Of a stretch of 8,053 nucleotides of DNA, positions 1 to 5,570 are shown piece after piece. Position 1 is the first letter of the stretch. Every line of letters starts with the position of its first letter. The stretch is from Chloroflexota bacterium (GTDB lineage: Bacteria; Chloroflexota; Dehalococcoidia; DSTF01; JACRBR01): contig JACRBR010000050.1 of the NCBI GenBank assembly GCA_016213125.1, forward strand, positions 1 through 8,053. Direction: 5' to 3'. Under the pieces are notes generated by a model, which was not told the DNA's origin, did no database searches, and was given only the letters and a program-made list of their open reading frames with translations. The translations under genes were made by a program, and so were the position numbers.

Positions 1-420
1 AGCGGGGCCTTCATGGGCGCCGCCGGCATCGCGGACCAGGACTTCATCGACCAGGCCGGTGGCGCCGCGGAAGGCGCGTACGTGAGCCGGGGGCCGCAGC
101 CCACGACCAGCAGCTACGACGCGTTCCTGGCGAAGTACCAGGCCGAGTACGGCGCGGACGCCGGCACGCAGTTCACGGAGCACTCCTACGACGCCACGAC
201 GATCATCCTGAACGCCATCAAGCAGGTGGCGAAGGTGGACGCCGACGGCAACCTGACGATCAACAAGGCCGATCTCATCGCCGCGGCGAAGGGGATCACG
301 CTGGAGAACGGCGCATCGGGCACGGTCGAGTTCCTCGAAGACGGGGACCGCGACATCTCGACGGGCGCCATCAACCGCATCGACCAGGTGACCGACGGGG
401 CGCTGAAGCAGGTGCAATAG
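1..420 (+). CDS. livJ: Branched-chain amino acid ABC transporter, substrate-binding protein (3' end only)
   Basis: This is the C-terminal 139 residues of a periplasmic-type binding protein; the frame is open from the first base, so the start and most of the gene lie upstream. The family (Peripla_BP_6, LivJ/LivK) captures leucine, isoleucine, valine or related amides outside the membrane and delivers them to the LivHM permease. Visible support is the typical C-lobe text: a 'YDAFLAKYQAEYG' helix, then 'HSYDATTIILNAIKQ', a 'LTINKADLIAAAKG' segment and a late 'GTVEFLEDGDRD' strand before the TAG stop. The signal peptide or lipobox cannot be seen. The gene heads a complete livHMGF set, which strongly supports the assignment. 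The exact ligand (branched-chain amino acid, amide, urea or aromatic acid) cannot be decided from this fragment, and livJ versus livK is arbitrary. Confidence 0.9.
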   Translation, partial: SGAFMGAAGIADQDFIDQAGGAAEGAYVSRGPQPTTSSYDAFLAKYQAEYGADAGTQFTEHSYDATTIILNAIKQVAKVDADGNLTINKADLIAAAKGITLENGASGTVEFLEDGDRDISTGAINRIDQVTDGALKQVQ

Positions 421-449
421 CCGCCTGGGGGCGGCGATCTGAACTGACC

Positions 450-480
450 GCGGGAGGCCGCAAGCTGTGCGGCCTCCCGC
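450..480 (+). terminator. Intercistronic stem-loop between binding-protein gene and livH
   Basis: A perfect inverted repeat: GCGGGAGGCCGC (450-461) and GCGGCCTCCCGC (469-480), with a 7-nt loop. No run of T follows, so it is not a canonical intrinsic terminator. It begins 29 nt after the binding-protein stop and ends 24 nt before the livH start. In binding-protein transporter operons, such hairpins commonly stabilise the 3' end of the upstream message or partly attenuate read-through, giving more binding protein than permease. The structure is seen directly; its function here is inferred. Confidence 0.6.
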
Positions 481-504
481 CCCCATATCAGGCAGGTGGG
501 CACC

Positions 505-1416
505 GTGGAACAGTGGATTCAGCTGACGATCGACGGGATCACGCTCGGGGGCGTGTACGCGGTGATCGCGCTGGGGTACACGCTGGTGTACGGCGTGCTG
601 CGGATGATCAACTTCGCGCACGGCGAGCTGTTCATGATGGGCGCGTTCGGTGGCTTCTACACGCTGGACGCGTTCGAGAACCACACGACCATGAACGACA
701 GCCTGCCGTCGCTGACGATCGCCCTGGCGATCTTCGCCGGCATGGGGACGTCGGTGATTCTGGCGATCCTGATGGAGCGGCTGGCGTACCGGCCCCTCCG
801 CCACGCGCCGAGGCTGGCGCCGCTGATTAGCGCCATCGGCGTGTCCATCCTGCTGCGGAACCTGATGCTGCGCTGGACGAACGCACGGCGGCAGGTGTTC
901 CCGCAGGTCTTCCCACGCGGCAGCATCGAAATCGGCGACGTGAACGTGACCTACATCAGGATCTTCCTCGTCGCGCTCTCCATTTTGTTCATGCTGCTCC
1001 TGTACATCTTCATACAGCGGACGAAGACGGGGACGGCGATCCGGGCGGTCGCCGAGGATCGCGACACGGCCGCGCTCATGGGGATCGACGTGGACCGGAC
1101 GATCGTGCTGACGTTCGTGTCCGGCGCCGCGCTGGCCGGGGCGGCGGGCGTCTGCTACGCGATGTACACGACCAACGCTGCGGCCGGGATGGGATTCCTT
1201 CCGGGGATCAAGGCCTTCACGGCGGCGGTGCTCGGCGGCATCGGCAGCGTGCCGGGCGCGATGTTCGGCGGATACTTCCTCGGCCTGTCGGAGTCGTACT
1301 CGACGAAGCTGATCGGAGCGCAGTACAAAGATGTCGTGGCGTTCGTGCTGCTGGTGCTGGTGCTCATCTTCCGTCCGTGGGGATTCTTCGGGAAGCGCGA
1401 AGACAGGCGGGCATAG
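505..1416 (+). CDS. livH: Branched-chain amino acid ABC transporter permease LivH
   Basis: One of the two membrane subunits that form the translocation channel for substrates delivered by the binding protein. The 303-residue product matches the usual LivH length. The N-terminal helix reads 'DGITLGGVYAVIALGYTLVYGVLRMINFAHGELFMMGAF' in register with the family, followed by about eight hydrophobic segments. The cytoplasmic coupling loop near residues 172-198 ('TKTGTAIRAVAEDRDTAALMGID') is the EAA-like contact for the ATPases, and 'LGGIGSVPGAMFGG' (243-256) is another family hallmark. I chose GTG 505 because AGGTGG (494-499) sits 5 nt upstream and the product then begins MEQW, like known LivH proteins. 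GTG 496 would add three residues and has only a weak AGG upstream. The livM start follows 4 nt after the stop. Confidence 0.95.
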   Translation: MEQWIQLTIDGITLGGVYAVIALGYTLVYGVLRMINFAHGELFMMGAFGGFYTLDAFENHTTMNDSLPSLTIALAIFAGMGTSVILAILMERLAYRPLRHAPRLAPLISAIGVSILLRNLMLRWTNARRQVFPQVFPRGSIEIGDVNVTYIRIFLVALSILFMLLLYIFIQRTKTGTAIRAVAEDRDTAALMGIDVDRTIVLTFVSGAALAGAAGVCYAMYTTNAAAGMGFLPGIKAFTAAVLGGIGSVPGAMFGGYFLGLSESYSTKLIGAQYKDVVAFVLLVLVLIFRPWGFFGKREDRRA

Positions 1417-1420
1417 GGCG

Positions 1421-2677
1421 ATGGTTCAGCAGCGACGGCGCCTACCCCGGTCGCTGACCTCCGAGGCCCTTCGTGAGCGCATCGATCGAATGCGGGCGAC
1501 GAGCGGGGGAGCACAGCTCTTCCGGTTCGGGCCGTACGCGCTGTTGCCGCTGCTCGGCGCGATCGCCGCGCTTTCACCGGCGCTGCTGTCGACGCGGTTG
1601 ACCTTCCTCCTGATCCTGATCGTTGCATACCTGATGATGCGCATCGTGGACAACCTGTACGGCGTCGCGGTCCTCGCGCTCGCGCTCGCGCTGCTGCCGA
1701 CGGCGATGGACGGCTTCGAGCGCAACATCATGTTCAACGTCGCGCTCTACACGGTGCTGGGTATCGGGCTGAACGTGGTGGTGGGCTACGCCGGGCTGCT
1801 GGACCTGGGGTACGTGGCGTTCTTCGCGGCGGGCGCCTACCTGTACGCGCTGGTGGTGGCGCCCGATGCAGGGGCGTCGGAGTGGGCGCAGAACTGGGAC
1901 CTGGGACTGACGTTCTGGCCGGTGCTGCCGCTGGCCCTGGTTGCGGCGGCGCTCATCGGCGTGGCCCTGGGTGTGCCGGTGCTGCGGCTACGCGGCGACT
2001 ACCTGGCGATCGTCACGCTGGGCTTCGGCGAGATCATCCGCATCATGGCGAACAACGAGGACTACTACACGAGCGGGCCGCGCGGGCTGTTCCTGCTGCC
2101 GAAACCGCCCTTCTTCGGCCGGGAGCTCGATACCGCGCAGGAGCTCTACTTCGTGGTGCTCGTCGTGGCCTTCGTGGCGGTGTTTGCGGCCGAGCGCATA
2201 CGCGACTCGCGGGTGGGCCGGGCATGGGAGGCGATCCGGGAGGACGAGGACGTCGCGTCGTCGATGGGCATCGACACGACGGTGTACAAGCTGCTGGCGT
2301 TCGCCATCGGAGCCGCGATCGGGGGTGTGGGGGGTGTGATCGTAGCGGCGAAGCAGGGGTCGGTCTTCCCCACCGACTTCAACCTCGACGTATCGATCAA
2401 CGTGCTGGCTCTGGTGATCATCGGCGGGATGGGGAACGTGCGCGGGATCCTGCTCGGCGCGCTCCTCGTTGTGGGGTTGCCGGACGTGCTTCGGGACTTC
2501 AATCTGGACCTGGGGTTCGTGACGTTCCAGAACGTGGGCGCGGACTATCGCCTGGTGATCTTCGGCGCCGCGCTCGTGGCGGTGATGGTGCTTCGCCCCG
2601 AGGGTTTGCTCCCGTCGCGGCGCAGGGCGGCGGAGTTCCGCGAGGCGGAGCTTCTCGAGCAGGAATACGCGACGTAG
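1421..2677 (+). CDS. livM: Branched-chain amino acid ABC transporter permease LivM
   Basis: Second membrane subunit of the transporter, partner of LivH. The ATG at 1421 gives 418 residues and lies 4 nt after the livH stop. The reading frame is open further upstream (to 1331), but that part overlaps livH and is not expected to be used. Family hallmarks are 'GLNVVVGYAGLLDLGYVAFFAAGAY' (116-140), 'LRLRGDYLAIVTLGFGEIIRI' (188-208), the coupling loop 'SRVGRAWEAIREDEDVASSMGID' (263-285) and 'IIGGMGNVRGILLGA' (333-347). The first 35 or so residues form a basic, Arg-rich cytoplasmic leader before the first helix (about 38-56), and the C-terminus is a charged tail of about 20 residues. At 1674-1694 a short GCGCTC-rich tract encodes ALALALL and is explained by coding. 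Confidence 0.95.
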   Translation: MVQQRRRLPRSLTSEALRERIDRMRATSGGAQLFRFGPYALLPLLGAIAALSPALLSTRLTFLLILIVAYLMMRIVDNLYGVAVLALALALLPTAMDGFERNIMFNVALYTVLGIGLNVVVGYAGLLDLGYVAFFAAGAYLYALVVAPDAGASEWAQNWDLGLTFWPVLPLALVAAALIGVALGVPVLRLRGDYLAIVTLGFGEIIRIMANNEDYYTSGPRGLFLLPKPPFFGRELDTAQELYFVVLVVAFVAVFAAERIRDSRVGRAWEAIREDEDVASSMGIDTTVYKLLAFAIGAAIGGVGGVIVAAKQGSVFPTDFNLDVSINVLALVIIGGMGNVRGILLGALLVVGLPDVLRDFNLDLGFVTFQNVGADYRLVIFGAALVAVMVLRPEGLLPSRRRAAEFREAELLEQEYAT

Positions 2678-2680
2678 CCC

Positions 2681-3469
2681 ATGGCGATTCTGTCCGTACG
2701 CCACGTGTCGCGTTCGTTCGAGGGGCTGGTGGCCCTGAACGACGTCAGCATCGACGTCGAGCCCGAGACGATCGTCGGAGTGATCGGACCGAACGGCGCA
2801 GGCAAGACGACGCTGTTCAACATCCTGACCGGCTTCTATCGGCCCACGTCGGGCGAGGTGTGGTTTCTGGACAAGCGGGTGGACGGCCTGCCGATGCACA
2901 AGATCGCGGCGGCGGGGATCAGCCGCACATTTCAGAACATCAGGCTGTTTTCGAATATGACGGCCATCGAAAACGTGCTTGTGGGCCAGCACCTGCACCT
3001 GGGGACGAACATCGCAACGGCCGTCCTGCGCCCGCCGGCAACGACGCGGGCGGAGCGCCGCGCCGTCGAACAGTCGGCGGAGCACCTGCGCTTCGCGGGG
3101 CTGGCAGGACGGGAGAACGAGCTGGCGCGCAACCTGGCGTACGGCGAGCAGCGGCGGCTGGAGATCGCGCGGGCGCTGGCGGTGCGGCCACGACTGCTTC
3201 TTCTGGACGAGCCGACCGCCGGGATGAACGCCGGCGAAAGCATGGCCATGATGAAGCTGATCCGCGAGCTTCGGGATGACCTGCAGGTGACCGTGATCCT
3301 CATCGAGCACCAGATGCGGGTCGTGATGGGCGTGTGCGAACGCATCTCCGTGCTGGACTACGGCGAGAAGATCGCGGAGGGGACGCCATCGGAGGTCCAG
3401 CGCGACCAGCGGGTGATCGAGGCGTACCTCGGGACGGGCCAACTGAAGCGACAGGACGCTGGCTCGTGA
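2681..3469 (+). CDS. livG: Branched-chain amino acid ABC transporter ATP-binding protein LivG
   Basis: First of two cytoplasmic ATPases that power the LivHM permease. The 262-residue product has Walker A GPNGAGKT (36-43), the Q-loop glutamine at 85 ('SRTFQNIRLF'), the LivG-type signature LAYGEQRRLEIARAL (152-166), Walker B LLLLDEP (172-178) with catalytic E177, and the H-loop histidine H210 ('LIEHQM'). Ala in place of Ser in the signature is usual in LivG. The insertion between Q-loop and signature (about residues 100-145) is the longer LivG form that distinguishes it from LivF. The ATG lies 3 nt after the livM stop. The nearest purine-rich match, AGGAA at 2661-2665, is rather far, so translation probably relies on coupling to livM. 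The stop overlaps the livF start. Confidence 0.95.
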   Translation: MAILSVRHVSRSFEGLVALNDVSIDVEPETIVGVIGPNGAGKTTLFNILTGFYRPTSGEVWFLDKRVDGLPMHKIAAAGISRTFQNIRLFSNMTAIENVLVGQHLHLGTNIATAVLRPPATTRAERRAVEQSAEHLRFAGLAGRENELARNLAYGEQRRLEIARALAVRPRLLLLDEPTAGMNAGESMAMMKLIRELRDDLQVTVILIEHQMRVVMGVCERISVLDYGEKIAEGTPSEVQRDQRVIEAYLGTGQLKRQDAGS

Positions 3470-4212
3470 GGGAAGATGCGGCTCCGGTCGTCGCGCAGTC
3501 CGCCCACCTCGAGCTCGACGGTGTCGTCTCGGGCTACGGGCAGATCATGGCGATCAAGGGCATCACGCTGCAGGTGCAGACTGGCGAGATCGTGGCGCTC
3601 ATCGGCGCAAACGGAGCGGGCAAGTCGACGACGCTGCGGACGATATCGGGACTGTTGCGTCCGCGATCGGGGCGCATCGGCTTCGAGGGCGAGCGCATCG
3701 ATGCGGTTGCGCCGCACAAGATCGTCTCGCGGGGGATCTCGCACGTGCCTGAGGGGAGGGCCATCTTCAGCCGGCTGACTGTGCGTGAGAACCTGGAGAT
3801 GGGTGCGTTTCAGCGAACGGACCGGGCGGGGATCGAAGCTGACCTCGATCGCGTGGTGGGGATCTTCCCGCGCCTGCGGGAGCGCCTGAAGCAGGATGGG
3901 GGCACGCTCTCGGGCGGTGAGCAGCAGATGCTGGCTATCGGCCGGGCGCTGATGGCGCGGCCCCGGCTCCTCTTGATGGACGAGCCGTCGATGGGCTTGT
4001 CGCCCGTGCTCGTGGAGACGATCTTCAACACCATCATCGACATCAACCGGAACGGGACGACGATCCTGCTGGTGGAGCAAAACGCGGCGATGGCCCTGCA
4101 GGTCGCGACGCGCGGATACGTACTGGAGTCCGGGGCCATCGCGCTGGAGGCGTCAGCGGCAGAGCTGCGGGCGAGCGACCTGGTGCGCAAGACGTATCTC
4201 GGCGAGGTGTGA
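3466..4212 (+). CDS. livF: Branched-chain amino acid ABC transporter ATP-binding protein LivF
   Basis: Second ATPase of the transporter, expected to pair with LivG. The start is GTG 3466, sharing GTGA (3466-3469) with the livG stop; AGGA at 3453-3456 lies 9 nt upstream. The same frame is open back to 3334, but that would overlap livG by over 130 nt. The 248-residue product has Walker A GANGAGKS (47-54), 'VPEGRAIF' (94-101) in the Q-loop region, signature LSGGEQQM (148-155) and Walker B LLLMDEP (168-174). The H-loop reads 'LLVEQNA', with Gln 205 replacing the usual His, which is normal for LivF. The N-terminus is about 10 residues longer than many LivF proteins. It is the last gene of the operon; no hairpin-plus-T terminator is visible behind it. 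Confidence 0.95.
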   Translation: MREDAAPVVAQSAHLELDGVVSGYGQIMAIKGITLQVQTGEIVALIGANGAGKSTTLRTISGLLRPRSGRIGFEGERIDAVAPHKIVSRGISHVPEGRAIFSRLTVRENLEMGAFQRTDRAGIEADLDRVVGIFPRLRERLKQDGGTLSGGEQQMLAIGRALMARPRLLLMDEPSMGLSPVLVETIFNTIIDINRNGTTILLVEQNAAMALQVATRGYVLESGAIALEASAAELRASDLVRKTYLGEV

Positions 4213-4235
4213 GGCCTCGGAGGGCGGGACCGCTC

Positions 4236-4445
4236 TCAGCAGGTGCCGTCGAGGCAGCCGGTGGCGCTGTTGAATGCGGCGGCGAGCGACTCGCGGAACA
4301 CGATCATGGCGAGAAGGACAGTGCCGACGGCGATGACCGTGATGATCATGCTGTATTCGGCGAGGGTCTGTCCGTTGTCATCGTGGGCCCGCGCCCGCAA
4401 CCGGGAGGCGGCGGCGAGCACCCGGAGGGCGGCGTCGATGAGCAT
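4236..4445 (-). CDS. Flp/Fap-type pilin precursor (small, Tad-like)
   Basis: A 69-residue protein with a basic leader (residues 1-25) ending in Gly, then QTLAEYSMIITVIAVG. This is the Flp prepilin signature: predicted cleavage after G25, Glu at +5, Tyr at +6, followed by a hydrophobic helix of about 20 residues. A TadV/PilD-type prepilin peptidase would remove the leader, leaving a 44-residue pilin that assembles into thin pili or pseudopili for adhesion. The start ATG (complement of 4443-4445) has GAGGG nine bases upstream on its strand. The frame is open up to an ATG at 4511, which would give an unlikely 47-residue leader. The mature protein ends GCLDGTC, two cysteines that are unusual for Flp. 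It converges on livF with a 23-bp gap, and no tad assembly gene is present here, so its partners must lie elsewhere. Confidence 0.82.
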   Translation of the reverse strand: MLIDAALRVLAAASRLRARAHDDNGQTLAEYSMIITVIAVGTVLLAMIVFRESLAAAFNSATGCLDGTC

Positions 4446-4446
4446 G

Positions 4447-4460
4447 AGAGGGAACCCTCT
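4447..4460. promoter_or_regulatory. Perfect palindrome covering the pilin ribosome binding site
   Basis: The 14 bases AGAGGGAACCCTCT form two 6-bp arms around a 2-bp centre, immediately upstream of the pilin ATG. Read on the - strand, the distal arm AGAGGG is the best Shine-Dalgarno match and the proximal arm ends 1 nt before the ATG. A 2-nt loop is too tight for the full RNA hairpin, although a 5-bp stem with a 4-nt loop is possible and would hide the SD. Alternatively it could be a dimeric repressor site, or chance. The symmetry is seen directly; any function is inferred. Confidence 0.4.
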
Positions 4461-4604
4461 GCGGGGAGGGATGCGCCGCACGGTTGGCGACGCTACCAGG
4501 AAAACGCGCACGAGCGCTCTGGCGTTGCAGGCAGGGGTCTGGACCGGCCGGGGGCGGGCACGCTAAACGACATAACGATGACTTGTGCAGGTTATCACGA
4601 AGCC

Positions 4605-4633
4605 TTGACCGTACATATGAGCGGCGCGATACT
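4605..4633 (+). promoter_or_regulatory. Candidate sigma70-type promoter for the cox operon
   Basis: TTGACC (4605-4610, five of six matches to the -35 consensus) is followed after exactly 17 bases by GATACT (4628-4633, four of six matches to the -10). It lies in the A+T-richer part of the intergenic region and points at coxB, predicting a transcript start near 4640 and a leader of about 125 nt. The spacing and location are good, but the match was found by eye and housekeeping promoters in the true phylum may differ. Confidence 0.4.
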
Positions 4634-4696
4634 GGCGGCGATTTGGCCCCCGGGAAGGTGCCGGATGGCTCTGGAGCGCTCGGGGACAATGGAGTA

Positions 4697-4712
4697 GGCG
4701 GGGCGGCCCGCC
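4697..4712 (+). other. Short G+C hairpin in the putative coxB leader
   Basis: GGCGGG (4697-4702) and CCCGCC (4707-4712) form a 6-bp stem with a GCGG tetraloop. It lies downstream of the candidate promoter and about 50 nt before the coxB start. No T-run follows, so it is not an intrinsic terminator. In such G+C-rich sequence, stems of this size arise easily by chance. Confidence 0.3.
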
Positions 4713-4764
4713 GGGGTGTGGCTGACTTTCCGCGCGCAGGAGCGGGAGGTGCCGGGGGTGAGGT

Positions 4765-5568
4765 TTGCGCAGGTCCGTCGTTTCCCGCCTGATGCTCGCC
4801 GGCCTTCTTGGAGGGCTGGCGTTCCTCTTCTCGGGCTGCAGCGTGTTCAGCAGCCCCCAGAACACATTCGCGCCCGCCGGAGAGGTCGCCCACGACCAGC
4901 GCTGGCTCTTCATGCTTACGATGTGGTTTGCCATCCCGATCATGCTTTTCGTCGAGCTCGGGCTGCTGGTGATGATGATCGTGTTCCGGAAGCGGAGGGG
5001 CCACGAGGCGCTTCCCAAGCAGGTGCACGGGAACAATGCGCTGGAGCTGGGCTGGACCATCGCTCCGGCGCTGCTGTTGATGGCGTTCGTGCCGTTCGTG
5101 GTCGGCGGCATCGTTGAGCTGGGAAACACGCCGAAAGACGCGGTCGTCGTCGAGGTGAACGCGTTCAGGTTCGGGTGGTACTTCGGCTACCTCGCGCCGG
5201 ACGGGACGCTCGTAGAGGGCGACCCATCGAGCGTCTCGGACCCCGGGCCGGGGCTGTACATACCGCTTGGCAAGAAGGTCGAGCTGCGCCTGCACTCAGC
5301 TGATGTCATCCATAGCTTCTGGGTGCCGAAGCTGGCCGGCAAGACGGACGTGATGCCCGGCCGCACCAACCACATGTGGTTGAAGGGCGATAGACTCGGC
5401 GACTACGCCGGGCAGTGCGCCGAGTTCTGCGGACTCAGCCACTCCCTGATGCGATTCCACGTGAAGGTGGTCACGCAGGAGGAGTACGATCGCTATATCC
5501 AGTGTCTCGTCACGGGCGAAGGCTGTGACGAGTTCTCGGGCCTTTCGGTGAGAGCGGCGGGAGACTAA
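4765..5568 (+). CDS. coxB: Cytochrome c oxidase subunit II (CuA subunit, lipoprotein)
   Basis: Receives electrons from a cytochrome c or copper protein at the outer membrane face and passes them through CuA to subunit I. The 267-residue product has a basic n-region (MRRSVVSR), a hydrophobic core and a lipobox-like FSGC with Cys25, so it is probably lipidated. Transmembrane helices lie at about 48-74 and 93-116, with 'HGNNALELGWTIAPALLL' (88-105) typical of the family. The cupredoxin domain carries the full CuA set: H183 (VIHSFWVP), C218, E220 and C222 (CAEFC), H226 and M229. There is no CXXCH, so no fused cytochrome c. TTG 4765 is preferred: the frame has a TGA at 4759-4761, and the next start, ATG 4792, loses the basic n-region and has no SD. 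Purine-rich GGGAGG (4744-4749) and GGTGAGG (4757-4763) lie upstream, neither ideally spaced. The tail holds two further cysteines, C247 and C254. Confidence 0.95.
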   Translation: MRRSVVSRLMLAGLLGGLAFLFSGCSVFSSPQNTFAPAGEVAHDQRWLFMLTMWFAIPIMLFVELGLLVMMIVFRKRRGHEALPKQVHGNNALELGWTIAPALLLMAFVPFVVGGIVELGNTPKDAVVVEVNAFRFGWYFGYLAPDGTLVEGDPSSVSDPGPGLYIPLGKKVELRLHSADVIHSFWVPKLAGKTDVMPGRTNHMWLKGDRLGDYAGQCAEFCGLSHSLMRFHVKVVTQEEYDRYIQCLVTGEGCDEFSGLSVRAAGD

Positions 5569-5570
5569 CC

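Larger units (their letters stand above)
4446..4764. other. Intergenic region between pilin gene and coxB
   Basis: These 319 bases separate the divergently read pilin gene and cox operon and contain no convincing gene; open frames crossing it lack family features and overlap real genes. It is mostly very G+C-rich, but about 4562-4622 is clearly A+T-richer than the rest, as expected of a promoter segment. It holds the palindrome 4447-4460, a possible sigma70 promoter (4605-4633), a short hairpin (4697-4712) and two copies of the 8-bp palindrome GAGCGCTC (4512-4519 and 4674-4681). I saw no tRNA, riboswitch or intrinsic terminator in it. Confidence 0.7.

Noticed and set aside
1331..1420. Longer livM start at 1331
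   Set aside because: It lies wholly inside livH, and the 30 extra residues are a shadow of the LivH C-terminus.
1882..3279. 465-residue open frame on the + strand overlapping livM and livG
   Set aside because: It is an alternative frame of livM/livG with Arg/Gly/Ala-rich text and no motif.
1988..3442. 484-residue open frame on the - strand opposite livM and livG
   Set aside because: Same shadow composition, no recognisable family, and it spans two certain genes and their junction.
3334..3465. Longer livF start at 3334
   Set aside because: It would overlap livG by over 130 nt and adds residues unlike any LivF; the GTGA overlap at 3466 has a well-spaced SD.
4213..4235. Terminator shared by livF and the pilin gene
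   Set aside because: Only an 8-bp palindrome GAGGCCTC (4211-4218) over the livF stop is present, with no stable stem plus T-run in either direction.
4566..4616. A - strand promoter for the pilin gene
   Set aside because: The A+T-richer segment was read on the - strand, but no pair of -35 and -10 elements with 16-18 base spacing was convincing.
4209..4697. 162-residue open frame on the + strand over the pilin gene and intergenic region
   Set aside because: It is the complement of the pilin gene followed by non-coding sequence, with no homology-like pattern; the - strand frame has an exact prepilin motif.
4563..5129. 188-residue open frame on the - strand over the cox promoter region and coxB
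   Set aside because: It is mostly opposite the signal peptide and helices of CoxB, has no motif, and would erase the only good promoter segment.
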